This document shows, piece after piece, positions 1-10,953 of a DNA stretch of 27,917 nt. The stretch's first letter is position 1. Each line of letters opens with the position of its first letter. Where the stretch lies: positions 1-27,917 of the forward strand of contig JACVRA010000704.1 in the NCBI GenBank assembly GCA_019828545.1, written 5' to 3'. The notes beneath the pieces are model-generated. The model made no database searches. It had not been told where the DNA came from and saw only the letters and a program-made list of their open reading frames with translations. Made by a program: the position numbers and the translations under genes. The DNA is from Paracamarosporium sp. OC-R06-R3 (Eukaryota > Ascomycota > Dothideomycetes > Pleosporales > Didymosphaeriaceae).

Positions 1-295
1 ATAGCCCCTTCGTACGAAAGGAGTTGGGTATGTTGATCTATGGTTTACTTGTTGTTTATAGTGCAATATTTTTGTCGCTTACTTTTACTTAAGTAAGTTG
101 TATATAGGCATGGCAAGAAAGCTACATCAATTAAAGATAAGTGCTGAATGCATTTAAGCGCGAAACTCACTTTAAGATACTTATAAACGTAGTAGAACAC
201 TACGATTTATTATAAAAATTTTATTTTTATAATAAATAGGTTTTAGTTGTATATAATATATATTTTTATATATTGACATAAAGTACTAATTTTTT
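1..295 (+). rRNA. rnl: rnl, 3' terminal part of large-subunit rRNA
   Basis: The window opens just before the sarcin-ricin loop of domain VI (CGTACGAAAGGAG at 11-23), followed by a segment resembling the LSU 3' domain (AAGTGCTGAATGCATTTAAG near 139-158). It continues the rnl exon that runs off the other end of the window. The 3' end is approximate, placed in the AT-rich stretch before trnT. Confidence 0.9.
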
Positions 296-335
296 TTTAA
301 GCTAAAAATTTTCCATAGTTATGGAATTAAATATG

Positions 336-406
336 GCCTGGTTAGCATAAAAGTAATGCACCCGTTTTGTAATCGGTAGAAGTAAGTGCGATACTTGCAC
401 TGGGCT
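336..406 (+). tRNA. trnT: tRNA-Thr (TGT)
   Basis: Cloverleaf with a 7-bp acceptor (GCCTGGT/ACTGGGC, containing G-T pairs) and anticodon TGT at 368-370. First of the twelve-tRNA run between rnl and cox1. Confidence 0.9.
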
Positions 407-411
407 ATAAA

Positions 412-484
412 GATCCAATGGTCAAGTCGGTTAAGACATAACATTTTCACTGTTTGGACGAGAGTTCGAATCTCTCTTGGATTA
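412..484 (+). tRNA. trnE: tRNA-Glu (TTC)
   Basis: Acceptor GATCCAA/TTGGATT, T-arm AGAG-TTCGAAT-CTCT, anticodon TTC in the loop TTTTCAC. Confidence 0.9.
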
Positions 485-487
485 TAA

Positions 488-559
488 AAGAAATTAGCTC
501 AGCGGTAGAGCTGTCGCTTTACACGCGAAGGGTCAGGTGTTCAAATCACCTATTTCTTA
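488..559 (+). tRNA. trnV: tRNA-Val (TAC)
   Basis: Acceptor AAGAAAT/ATTTCTT, D-arm GCTC-AGCGGTA-GAGC, anticodon TAC within CGCTTTACACGCG. Confidence 0.93.
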
Positions 560-560
560 A

Positions 561-631
561 TGCGAATTAATGTAATGGTAGCATATTTGGCTCATGACCA
601 AAAAATTTAGGTTCGAATCCTAAGTTCGCAA
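561..631 (+). tRNA. trnM: tRNA-Met (CAT), first of three
   Basis: Acceptor TGCGAAT/GTTCGCA, anticodon stem TTTGG/CCAAA with loop CTCATGA. One of three CAT tRNAs; initiator, elongator and possible Ile(AUA) roles cannot be assigned from sequence alone. Confidence 0.9.
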
Positions 632-633
632 AT

Positions 634-708
634 TAAGGCTATAGCTTAATAGGTAAAGCGAACTGCTCATGATAGTTTGAATAAATGTTCGAGTCATTTT
701 AGTCTTAA
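634..708 (+). tRNA. trnM: tRNA-Met (CAT), second of three
   Basis: Acceptor TAAGGCT/AGTCTTA, anticodon stem AACTG/TAGTT with loop CTCATGA. Confidence 0.88.
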
Positions 709-710
709 AT

Positions 711-794
711 TATCCAAGTGCTGAAACTGGTATACAGTGCAAACTTAAGATTTGCTGGCGTTAGCCGTGAACGTTCGATCCGTTCCTTGGATAA
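711..794 (+). tRNA. trnL: tRNA-Leu (TAA)
   Basis: Class II tRNA with a long variable arm. Acceptor TATCCAA/TTGGATA, anticodon TAA in AAACTTAAGATTT. It reads UUR, by far the commonest leucine codons in the core genes. Confidence 0.92.
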
Positions 795-798
795 AAAA

Positions 799-870
799 GG
801 GGTTATAGTTTAATTGGTAAAACTGCGATTTTGCATATCGTTATCTCAGGTTCGACCCCTGATAACTCCA
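799..870 (+). tRNA. trnA: tRNA-Ala (TGC)
   Basis: Acceptor GGGGTTA/TAACTCC, anticodon TGC in GATTTTGCATATC, T-arm TCAGG-TTCGACC-CCTGA. Confidence 0.92.
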
Positions 871-939
871 GGGCAGATATGTTTATTTGCCTATATCAAT
901 AAAAGTGTATATTTATTACTACCTATTATTAGTAAAATA

Positions 940-1012
940 GCTCGAAAAGCTCAATTGGTTGAGCGGAAAACTGAAGATTTTTAGGTTACAAGTTCGAGTC
1001 TTGTTTCGAGCA
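940..1012 (+). tRNA. trnF: tRNA-Phe (GAA)
   Basis: Acceptor GCTCGAA/TTCGAGC, anticodon GAA in AACTGAAGATT, T-arm ACAAG-TTCGAGT-CTTGT. Confidence 0.93.
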
Positions 1013-1149
1013 AAGGATTTAGTTTAATTAAAACATGTATAGATTTAAATATGAATTTAAATTTATACGAGATATAGGTTCTCTCGACAAGCATTTCCCT
1101 TGAAATTTAAATCATAAGGGGGATGTTTCTAAACAAACATTCCCTTATA
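1013..1149 (+). repeat. tRNA-like relic plus strong hairpin in trnF-trnL spacer
   Basis: The spacer begins with GGATTTAGTTTAAT followed by AAAACATGTATA. These strings recur in the tRNA-like elements near atp9, orfB and orfD. A near-palindrome of ATTTAAAT blocks follows. The spacer ends in a stem of about 13 bp at 1116-1149, ATAAGGG..ATGTTT paired with AAACATTCCCTTAT. No coding potential seen. It is probably a degenerate tRNA or RNA-processing element. Confidence 0.45.
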
Positions 1150-1223
1150 ACAGATATGCTGAAATTGGTAAACAGGGCTCACTTAGGATGAGTAAATTAT
1201 AAGTTCGAATCTTATTATCTGTA
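1150..1223 (+). tRNA. trnL: tRNA-Leu (TAG)
   Basis: Acceptor ACAGATA/TATCTGT, anticodon TAG within CTCACTTAGGATGAG. It reads CUN codons, which are rare in the core genes. Confidence 0.9.
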
Positions 1224-1225
1224 AA

Positions 1226-1298
1226 TATCTCGTTGACTAATAGGTAAGTCCTAAATTTTTGGTATTTATTTATGGGTGTTCGAATCGCTCCGAGATAA
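1226..1298 (+). tRNA. trnQ: tRNA-Gln (TTG)
   Basis: Acceptor TATCTCG/CGAGATA perfectly paired, anticodon TTG in AAATTTTTGGTATTT. Confidence 0.88.
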
Positions 1299-1306
1299 AT
1301 TATGTA

Positions 1307-1377
1307 GCCAAGATAGTTTAAGGGTAGAACAATAATTTCATGAATTAAGAATGAGAATTCGAATTTCTCTCTTGGCT
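1307..1377 (+). tRNA. trnM: tRNA-Met (CAT), third of three
   Basis: Acceptor GCCAAGA/TCTTGGC, loop TTCATGA with anticodon CAT, and a weak A/T-only anticodon stem with one mismatch. A candidate for the AUA-reading tRNA-Ile if its anticodon C is modified; that is inference only. Confidence 0.85.
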
Positions 1378-1381
1378 TAAG

Positions 1382-1452
1382 GTGGGTATAGTTCAATGGT
1401 AGAACAGCTGTATGTGGCATAGTACATCCTTGTTCGAATCAAGGTATCCTCC
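1382..1452 (+). tRNA. trnH: tRNA-His (GTG)
   Basis: Anticodon GTG in TGTATGTGGCATA, D-arm GTTC-AATGGTA-GAAC, T-arm CCTTG-TTCGAAT-CAAGG. The acceptor has one T-T mismatch. A G at 1381 could be the extra -1 residue typical of tRNA-His. Confidence 0.88.
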
Positions 1453-1591
1453 CTTTTTTATCCAATTATCTTTTTTTTTTTTATTGTTTAATCATTTCGG
1501 TGTTATATTTATAGCACTTATATAAATTTAATGTAATTTTTATAATAAATATTATGATTTTTTTTTATTACTACAGTAGTTTGTTAGAAAA

Positions 1592-3268
<1,677 letters not shown>

Positions 3269-3276
3269 TTTGTTGT

Positions 3277-3312
3277 AATAAAAAAAAAATACTTGTGTAT
3301 TTTTTTTTATTA
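3277..3312 (+). terminator. A-run/T-run hairpin after cox1
   Basis: A run of ten A followed by TAC-TTGT-GTA and nine T folds into a long, near-perfect A/T hairpin nine bases after the cox1 stop. A second stem, GGGTTTAA/TTTAAACCC, lies at 3350-3374. They could mark cox1 mRNA 3'-end formation; that is inferred from position only. Confidence 0.4.
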
Positions 3313-3390
3313 ATATTCTTTTTGTAAAAAATAATTTAAACAAATAAAGGGGTTTAACTTTAAGTTTAAACCCTAAAAATTTAATTTTCC

Positions 3391-3435
3391 TTAATAACTA
3401 AAACATGTATAAATATAGTGCTATTTTACTTATTA
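3391..3435 (+). repeat. AAAACATGTATAAAT element, copy 1 (upstream of atp9)
   Basis: A 45-base stretch in the cox1-atp9 spacer that matches 21686-21730, downstream of orfD, at about 40 of 45 positions. Its core AAAACATGTATA also occurs after trnF at about 1032. It resembles the 5' half of a tRNA-like element. Confidence 0.6.
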
Positions 3436-3455
3436 ATAGTTTATAATATAAATTC

Positions 3456-3744
<289 letters not shown>

Positions 3745-3776
3745 TATTTTAAAGAAAAATTAAAAATAAGGGGGGG

Positions 3777-4055
3777 GGTAAAAATTATAAATTTTTATCT
3801 TTATATTCCCAGTAGGGATTTAGTTTAATCGGTAAAAACGTATATAAATAAGTTAAAACTTATATATATATATAGGTTCGACTCCTATAATTCCTGGCTT
3901 AGAATTAGGTACTAAGCGGTATTTAATTTATATTTTTATAAAGTTAAATATCTGAAATCCTTAGCATTACAAAATAATTTACTTAAAATAAACAAAATAA
4001 TTTTCAACAAAATTTAAATGCAATAAAAAACAACAAACCTTATATATATTTTTTA
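3777..4055 (+). repeat. atp9-nad3 spacer, copy 1 of a ~280-bp duplication
   Basis: This spacer, with its tRNA-like element and the nad3 leader, recurs at 10182-10465. Between 3811 and 4019 I see only a different number of TA units and one T/C substitution. Divergence rises towards both ends. The copy directly precedes nad3 here and orfB there. Confidence 0.93.
3814..3896 (+). ncRNA. tRNA-like element (t-element) between atp9 and nad3
   Basis: A 7-bp acceptor-like stem (AGGGATT/AATTCCT), a D-arm-like GTTTAATCGGTAAAAAC and a proper T-arm (ATAGG-TTCGACT-CCTAT) are present. The anticodon arm is replaced by an A/T-rich segment containing ATAAG-TTAAAA-CTTAT, with no normal seven-base loop. It is therefore probably not a functional tRNA but a tRNA mimic that could be cut by RNase P and RNase Z to separate atp9 and nad3 mRNAs. 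A second copy lies at 10220-10304. Confidence 0.55.
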
Positions 4056-4463
4056 ATGACAACAACAACTTTTTTTTTATTTTTAATACCTATTTTAGCT
4101 GTTATATTATTAGCAGTTAATTTAATTCTTTCTCCTCATAATCCATATATAGAAAAAGATAGTGCTTTTGAGTGTGGTTTTCATTCTTTTTTAGGTCAAA
4201 ATAGAACACAATTTAGTATATCTTTTTTTATATTTGCATTATTATTTTTACTATTTGACTTGGAAATTCTTTTAGTGTACCCTTACATAGTAAGTGCTTA
4301 TACTAATGGAATATACGGACTATCTGTAATGCTTTTATTTTTTTTAGTTTTAACTTTAGGATTTGCTTTTGAATTAGGTAAAAATGCATTGAAAATAGAA
4401 AGTAGACAAGTACATAATTTAGATTATAAATTATGAAATGGTTATTCATTAATATATAGTTAA
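4056..4463 (+). CDS. nad3: NADH dehydrogenase subunit 3
   Basis: Membrane-arm subunit of complex I, 135 residues and three transmembrane helices. Family landmarks are YEKD-like EKDSAFECGF (around 33-42) and the DLEIL segment. Reading through TGA 4434-4436 as Trp adds WNGYSLIYS before TAA. The ATG at 4056 follows the leader shared with orfB. Confidence 0.96.
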
Positions 4464-4613
4464 ATAATAACAAAACTAGAAAATAGTGGCAACTATTTAA
4501 AAGTTATTTTAATTTAATTATATAAATAGTAACATAATAAAAAATTATCTACGATATAATATGAAAATTTTTAAATTTTTTTGTATAAATTAAATATAAT
4601 AATAGATATATAT

Positions 4614-5369
4614 ATGATATTTAATACTGAAATTTTACAATTGGATGCTCCCACTCCTTGAGGTTTATTTTTTCAAGATAGTGCTACACCTCAGATGGAA
4701 GGATTAGAAGAACTACATAATAATATAATGTTTTATTTAGCAATTATATTATTTACTGTTGTTTGAATAATGATAACTGTAGTAAGAAATTTTATAGCTT
4801 CAAAATCTCCTATATCTCATAAATATATGAATCACGGAACACTTATTGAATTAATATGAACTATAACACCTGCATTAATACTTATATTAATAGCATTCCC
4901 ATCATTTAAATTATTATATTTAATGGATGAAGTTATGGATCCATCTTTAGTTATTTATGGAGAAGGTCATCAATGATATTGAAGTTATCAATATCCAGAT
5001 TTTACTAATGATGAAGGTGAATTTGTTGAATTTGATTCATATATAATACCTGAAAGTGATTTAGAAGAAGGTAGATTTAGAATGTTAGAAGTTGATAATA
5101 GAGTAGTTATACCTGAATTAACACATACAAGATTTGTTATTTCAGCAGCTGATGTAATACATTCTTATGCATGTCCTTCTTTAGGTATTAAAGTTGATGC
5201 TTACCCTGGTAGATTAAATCAAGCTTCTGTTTATTTAAACCGTAAAGGTACATTCTTTGGTCAATGTTCAGAAATATGTGGTATACTGCATAGTTCTATG
5301 CCTATAGCTATACAATCTGTTTCTATAAAAGATTTCTTATTATGATTAAGAGATCAAATAGAATCATAA
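4614..5369 (+). CDS. cox2: cytochrome c oxidase subunit 2
   Basis: Complex IV subunit that receives electrons from cytochrome c through its CuA centre. It has 251 residues, with two N-terminal transmembrane helices and a C-terminal cupredoxin domain facing the intermembrane space. CuA ligands are visible as H183 (VIHSYACPS), C218, E220, C222 and H226 ([11 protein letters not shown]) and M229. N-terminus [16 protein letters not shown] is standard. Several TGA codons encode Trp, so plain standard-code reading splits the gene. Confidence 0.97.
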
Positions 5370-5406
5370 TATATTATATTTAATATATTATATAAATATA
5401 TATATG

Positions 5407-5433
5407 TATAACTATATTAAATATATAGTTATA
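5407..5433 (+). repeat. inverted repeat before nad4L
   Basis: TATAACTATAT pairs with ATATAGTTATA across a five-base loop, an 11-bp A/T-rich hairpin in the cox2-nad4L spacer. Possible processing or regulatory structure; function unknown. Confidence 0.35.
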
Positions 5434-5477
5434 TGTTGAAAGCACAGTTAAATCGAAAAGAAACAATAAAATTTAAT

Positions 5478-5747
5478 ATGAATTTTTCAATATTTTTGTT
5501 CCTTATAGGAATTTTAGGTTTTGTTTTAAATAGAAAAAATATAATACTTATGTTAATTTCTATAGAAATAATGCTATTAGCAATTACATTTTTAATATTA
5601 ATAAGTTCATTTAATTTTGACGATATTTTAGGTCAAACATTTGCTATATATATAATAACTATAGCTGGTGCAGAATCTGCAATAGGTTTAGGTATATTAG
5701 TAGCATACTATAGATTAAGAGGAAGTATATCTATACAATATAAATAA
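5478..5747 (+). CDS. nad4L: NADH dehydrogenase subunit 4L
   Basis: Complex I membrane subunit, 89 residues and three transmembrane helices, starting [11 protein letters not shown]. The conserved core EIMLLAITF and the [11 protein letters not shown] segment are visible. An in-frame ATG at 5433 would add 15 charged residues not usual in the family, so 5478 is preferred. The stop TAA shares its last A with the nad5 start, the conserved fungal nad4L/nad5 overlap, implying one bicistronic mRNA. Confidence 0.95.
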   Translation: MNFSIFLFLIGILGFVLNRKNIILMLISIEIMLLAITFLILISSFNFDDILGQTFAIYIITIAGAESAIGLGILVAYYRLRGSISIQYK

Positions 5748-7726
5748 TGTATTTAACATTAATAGTTTTACCCTTATTAGGTTCAATATCTTCAGGTTTT
5801 TTTGGAAGAAAAATAGGTATTAGTGGTTCACATATTATAACATGTAGTTCAGTTATTTTAACAACATTTTTAGCTATATTAGCATTTATAGAAGTAGGAA
5901 TAAATAATATACCAGTTACTATAGATGTAGCAAGATGAATAGATGCTGAAGCATTAAATGTTATGTGAAGTTTTAAATTTGATTCTTTAACAGTTTCTAT
6001 GCTTTTACCTGTACTAATAGTATCAAGTTTAGTACATATATATTCTATAAGTTATATGAGTCATGATCCTCACAATCAAAGATTTTTTAGTTATTTAAGT
6101 TTATTCACATTTATGATGATAATACTTGTAACTGGTAATAATTACTTATTAATGTTTGTGGGTTGAGAAGGTGTTGGTATATGTTCATACCTATTAGTAA
6201 ATTTTTGATTTACTAGAATTGCAGCAAATCAAAGTTCTATTTCAGCATTACTTACTAACAGAGTAGGTGATTGTTTTTTAACAATTGGTATATTTGCTAT
6301 GTTATGATCTTTTGGTAATATAGATTATAACTTAATATTTTCATTAGCTCCTTATTATAATGATAATATAATAACTATGATAGGTATTTGTTTAGTTATA
6401 GGTGCAACAGCTAAAAGTTCACAAGTAGGATTACATATATGATTACCTCAAGCTATGGAGGGTCCTACACCTGTATCTGCATTGATACATGCAGCTACTA
6501 TGGTTACAGCAGGTGTATATCTATTAATGAGATCATCTCCTTTAATAGAATATAGTTCAACTGTTTTAATTATTTGTTTATGATTAGGTGCTATAACAAC
6601 TGTATTTAGTTCTTTAATAGGTTTATTCCAACAAGATATAAAAAAAGTAATAGCTTATTCTACAATGAGTCAATTAGGAATGATGGTTATAGGTATAGGA
6701 TTATCTTCTTATAATATAGCTTTATTTCATTTAGTTAATCATGCATTTTATAAAGCATTATTATTTTTAGGTGCAGGAGCTGTTATACACTCAGTAGCAG
6801 ATAATCAAGATTTCAGGAAATATGGAGGATTAAGACCATTTTTACCTCTAACTTATTCAGTTATGTTAATAGCTTCATTAAGTTTAGTTGCTGTTCCATT
6901 TATGACTGGATTTTATTCTAAAGATTTAATACTTGAATCTGCTTATGGTCAGTTTTACTTATCTAGTACTATAGTATACTTTATTGCTTCTATAGGTGCT
7001 ATGTTTACAACACTTTATTCTGCAAAAGTATTATATTTAACTTTTTTAACTAACCCTAATGGGCCTTTAAATAATTATAAATTTGCACATGAAGGAGATC
7101 TTTTCTTAAATATACCTTTAATAATATTAGCTGTTTTCTCTATATTTTTTGGATTTTTAACTAAAGATATATTTATAGGACTAGGTACAGGATTCTTTTC
7201 TGATAATAGTTTATTTATACATCCTAACCACGAAATTTTATTAGATACAGAATTTGCAGTTCCTGTGTTATTTAAACTATTGCCTTTATTTTTTACAATT
7301 TCTTTAAGTATATTATCAATTTTATTTTCTGAATTTACACCTAATTTATTAATTAATTTTAAATTTTCAACAACAGGTTATAATATTTTTAGCTTTTTTA
7401 ATCAAAGATTTTACATAGAGTTGATATATAATAAATATATTGTTGAAAATATCTTAACTTTAGGTGGACAAACAACTAAAAGTCTTGATAAAGGATCAGT
7501 AGAATATTTAGGACCATATGGATTAGAAAAAGGATTATTAAATTTAAGTAATAGTATAAATAATTTAAGTACAGGTGTAGTAACTACTTATGCGTTATAT
7601 ATATTAATGGGTTTAATGTTTTATATAACATCGTTATACTTTTTTAATTGAGATAGTAATTTGTTGATATTAATAATATTTTCTTTATTTGTTATATTAA
7701 ATAATAAACTTTTTTTACAGAAATAA
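5747..7726 (+). CDS. nad5: NADH dehydrogenase subunit 5
   Basis: Large antiporter-like proton-pumping subunit of complex I, 659 residues with many transmembrane helices. Landmarks are the [12 protein letters not shown] segment, [12 protein letters not shown], and [20 protein letters not shown] with its conserved His and Lys. The ATG overlaps the nad4L stop by one base. Internal TGA codons at 5936 and at 7649-7651, among others, are Trp. The C-terminal end after the latter reads to TAA at 7724-7726. No introns. Confidence 0.97.
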
Positions 7727-7779
7727 AAATTTTTAGCTAAAAAATATTATATACAAAATGTAATTTTCGTTATCTATCT

Positions 7780-9483
7780 TTGTTAATAGCATCAGTTTTT
7801 TCTTTATTATTGTCTAATTCGTTAGCTTTTAGACGTGATATTTCAATACTTTATTCTAGAATTGGAATTATTATTTTATTTTATTGTATATATTTAGCTT
7901 ATAATAGTTTATTTATAACATATATAGATAATGGTATTGGTATATTTGGTAGTTTATTTTATATATCTTCTATAACACAGGCATTTCATATTTTAATATT
8001 TTTTTTAAGTTTATTGATATTAAATATGACTGCTTTTTATCCTAGAAAATTAGTATATAGTGGATATTTAGGTGTTTTTAATTTATTATTTTCAAAGTTA
8101 CAATTCTTAAAAAAACTTACTATATCTAATATTATTTTAAAAAATGGAGAACAATATTCTATTTTAGAATATACTTTAGTGTTATTATTTGTTATAATAG
8201 GTAGTATTTTATTAATATCAAGTAGTGATTTAATATCTATTTTTTTAGCTATAGAATTACAAAGTTATGGATTATATTTATTATGTGCAATTTATAGAAA
8301 TTCTGAGTCATCTACTTCATCTAGTTTAACTTATTTTTTATTAGGTGCATTAGCATCTTGTTTTATACTTTTAGGTATAGCTTTAATATATGCTAATTTA
8401 GGTGTAACGTATTTAGATAGTTTTTATATAATAAATAATTTATCTTCTATTTTAGATCAAAGTGTAAATAAATTTAATAATTATACAACTTTTATACCTT
8501 ATTCTATTTTACTAATAGCTGTAGGTTTATTATTTAAAATATCTGCTGCTCCATTCCATTTTTGATCACCTGATGTTTATGATGGTATCCCTACAATAGT
8601 GACAACATTTGTAGCAAATATTGCAAAAATATCTATTTTAATATTAATATTACAATTAGTTCATTTTACAAGTAATATTTATATTTCTACTAATTATTCT
8701 TGAACAACTAGTTTATTATTAAGTTCTTTATTATCTTTAACAATAGGTACTATATTAGGTTTAACTCAATTTAGAATTAAAAGATTATTAGCTTATAGTA
8801 CAATATCACATTTAGGATTTATGTTATTAGCTTTAAGTATTAATAGTGTAGAGTCAATACAATCTTTTATATTTTATTTAATACAATATAGTATTTCTAA
8901 TGTTAACGCATTTGTTATATTGGTGGCTATAGGTTATAGTTTATATAGTTATAATGATAGTAATATAAATAATAAACAAATAGTTGATAAAAATAATTCT
9001 CCTATACAAATGATAACTCAATTAAAAGGATATTTCCATATAAATAGTATATTAGCTTTAAGTTTTGCTATTACTTTATTTTCATTTGCAGGTATTCCTC
9101 CTTTAATGGGATTCTTTGCAAAACAGATGGTATTTTCTTCTGCTTTACAGGAAGGGTTTATTTTTTTAACTTTAATTGGTGTATTAACTAGTGTTATTAG
9201 TGCTGTCTATTATTTATATATAGTAAAAACTATGTTTTTTGATTGACATTCTTATACATATTTAAATAAATTAAATAATTTAAGAATACCTGTTGTTTTA
9301 ACTAATAAAAATAAAAAAATAAAAGAAATTTATTTAAAATCAGATTTTACTTTATCTAGTTCTTTTAGCTTAACTATTTCAATTTTAACTTTAATAATAT
9401 TATTATTTATTTTCATGCCTAATGAATGATTAAATATGTCAAATATACTTTCTATATTGTTGTTTGTTCCTAATATTATATAA
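7780..9483 (+). CDS. nad2: NADH dehydrogenase subunit 2
   Basis: Antiporter-like complex I subunit, about 567 residues. Family features include [10 protein letters not shown] near the N-terminus, [45 protein letters not shown] and [12 protein letters not shown]. There is no in-frame ATG at the N-terminus: the only nearby ATG (7758) is followed directly by TAA. TTG 7780 best fits the family N-terminus, while the frame stays open back to 7741 with ATA 7744 as an alternative. Start therefore uncertain. In many Sordariomycetes nad2 and nad3 are adjacent; here they are separated. Confidence 0.93.
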
Positions 9484-9535
9484 TTAGAAAAAAATTATGA
9501 TGTTAAATTTCTTTTAATTAATATGTTTTCATTAA

Positions 9536-9606
9536 ATAGCTATTATTTTTTAACTTTTCAATAATCTTTTTAGAGATTTGTTGTTGTATACTTGTATATA
9601 TATATT
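9536..9606 (+). promoter_or_regulatory. atp9-type leader in front of orfA
   Basis: It shares TAGCTATTAT and then AATAATCTTTTTAGAGATTT with the atp9 leader, with an insertion between them and a more diverged end. The promoter-like TTAGAGATTTG is at 9570-9580. It suggests orfA is expressed from a copied atp9 signal. Confidence 0.6.
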
Positions 9607-10179
9607 ATGGTTATGATTATGGTACAACATTTTGAAGCTTCATGTAATAGCAGTTCATTTAACGGTTATGTAGGAATAGTTGCATTAGGTATTGGGTTAA
9701 TACCACTTGTTACTCCTCCAGTGGCAATATTAATAATTACGGGTATTGCTAAATTTAGATTAAAAATAATAGATAAACAAAACTTAGCTGAGGATAAGGG
9801 TAAAATCGATATAGAAGATAAACCCTTATATACTACAAATAGTTCAAAGAATGCTACAGTATCTAATACTACAGTATCTCCTTCTAATAGTTCAGAATTT
9901 CCTACTAGTACTTCTGTAACTCCTTCTGATACAGGAGGTAATAATCTTGTAAAGGATCCAAGTAGTATCCTTAAGGGATATATAGATGATTTATATAAAG
10001 CTCTTACAAAAGGGGACAATTTGCTTCAAGATGAAAATTTGGGTTGACTGGTTTATAACAGCCGGGTACCTTCAGAAAAAGAAGCTGCGGAACTTCTTGA
10101 GTTATTTATGAAAAATCAAGAAGTTCCAGAAATTCTTGTTGAATTTTTGAATAATCTTAATAAAATGAATATCTTTTAA
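9607..10179 (+). CDS. accessory ORF A, unrecognised membrane protein of a four-member family
   Basis: Not a gene I recognise. From ATG 9607 it is 190 residues, reading TGA 10045-10047 as Trp; a TTG at 9592 would add five residues. Residues about 15-50 are hydrophobic (GYVGIVALGIGLIPLV, then AILIITGIAKF) and probably span the membrane. A Ser/Thr/Asn-rich linker follows at about 80-120. The C-terminus carries the family motif: G136-D137, L140, W147-L148-V149, N151, V154-P155, then acidic helices. It sits behind an atp9-like leader and ahead of a copy of the atp9 3' flank, so it takes the place of atp9 in a duplicated locus. The linker is much less AT-rich in sense than the core genes. Function unknown. 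Confidence 0.75.
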
Positions 10180-10181
10180 AA

Positions 10182-10465
10182 GGGTATAAATTATAAAATT
10201 TTATCTTTATATCCCCAGTAGGGATTTAGTTTAATCGGTAAAAACGTATATAAATAAGTTAAAACTTATATATATATATATAGGTTCGACTCCTATAATT
10301 CCTGGCTTAGAATTAGGTACTAAGCGGTATTTAATTTATATTTTTATAAAGTTAAATATCTGAAATCCTTAGCATTACAAAATAATTTACTTAAAATAAA
10401 CAAAATAATTTCCAACAAAATTTAAATGTAATAAACAACAACAACAAACCTTATACTTTTTTATT
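10182..10465 (+). repeat. atp9-nad3 spacer, copy 2, between orfA and orfB
   Basis: Near-identical to 3777-4055 over its centre. It includes a tRNA-like element and ends in a nad3-type leader that leads into the orfB ATG with similar spacing. Confidence 0.93.
10220..10304 (+). ncRNA. tRNA-like element, copy 2, between orfA and orfB
   Basis: Same folding potential as 3814-3896: identical acceptor, D-like and T-arm sequences and one more TA unit. It would give the orfA and orfB transcripts the same processing punctuation as atp9 and nad3. Confidence 0.55.
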
Positions 10466-10819
10466 ATGAATATTGATTTTACTACATTTGATTACGATGC
10501 TGCTGTAACAGCAGCAATTGCAGCTGCAAGTGCGCACCCTAATGATTTACTTATTGTGGGTGCTATATTTTTATGTGTTTCTACAATTAGAGTTGCATAT
10601 GTAAATTTTATTAAGGAAACTAGAGCAACCATTGCGGAGGAAAACAGATTCTCTGAAGAAGAAATTACAAATCTTAGAGAGTCATTACAACAACACACTA
10701 ATAATTTAGATAGTGGAGATAGTAAGCTAGTGGAGGTCTGTTGGGAATGGATTGTTAATAACGAATACATTCCACGTGTGGAAGAAATAATAAGCATTTT
10801 ACTACAATTAAATGTTTAA
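10466..10819 (+). CDS. accessory ORF B, unrecognised single-span membrane protein
   Basis: Not recognised; 117 residues. An Ala-rich N-terminal region (11-24) is followed by one hydrophobic span at about 27-45 (NDLLIVGAIFLCVSTI). A charged, probably helical segment (ETRATIAEENRFSEEEITN) and the family motif follow: G84-D85, L88, W93-E-W95-I-V, N99, I102-P103, then a short amphipathic helix. Both Trp codons are TGG, while the core genes I read use TGA. The span resembles orfC (I..V.T.R.A). Its leader is a copy of the nad3 leader, so it takes the place of nad3 next to orfA. Function unknown. Confidence 0.78.
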   Translation: MNIDFTTFDYDAAVTAAIAAASAHPNDLLIVGAIFLCVSTIRVAYVNFIKETRATIAEENRFSEEEITNLRESLQQHTNNLDSGDSKLVEVCWEWIVNNEYIPRVEEIISILLQLNV

Positions 10820-10850
10820 TTTATATTATAAATTAAACATTTAACTTTTA

Positions 10851-10953
10851 ATTAATGTGGTGTATATAATTTAATTATTATTATATATGGGTTTGGAAGT
10901 AATAAAAATATATTTTTGTATATTAAAGTGTTTATATATATAATTTTTTAACT
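10851..10953 (+). promoter_or_regulatory. cob-type leader in front of orfC
   Basis: Aligned with 11456-11560. The last ~50 bases are almost identical, including AATAAAAATATATTTTTGTA and ATTAAAGTGTTTATATATA, ending just before the start codon in each. The first half has diverged. Confidence 0.85.

Noticed and set aside
1145..1420. Reverse-strand open frame of 91 codons
   Set aside because: It runs antisense across trnL, trnQ, trnM and trnH; no family resemblance, and all other genes are on the + strand.
3814..3896. Functional tRNA between atp9 and nad3
   Set aside because: No seven-base anticodon loop can be formed, and a complete tRNA set is present elsewhere.
9666..10019. Reverse-strand 117-codon frame opposite orfA
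   Set aside because: Antisense shadow; the + strand frame has the leader, the ATG and the shared family motif.
9607..10179. orfA as a diverged atp9 copy, since it has atp9 flanks
   Set aside because: It lacks the RNPS loop and the AFSEATG glutamate helix and is 190 residues long; only the flanks are shared.
10492..10797. Reverse-strand 101-codon frame opposite orfB
   Set aside because: Antisense shadow of orfB; no leader or start context of its own.
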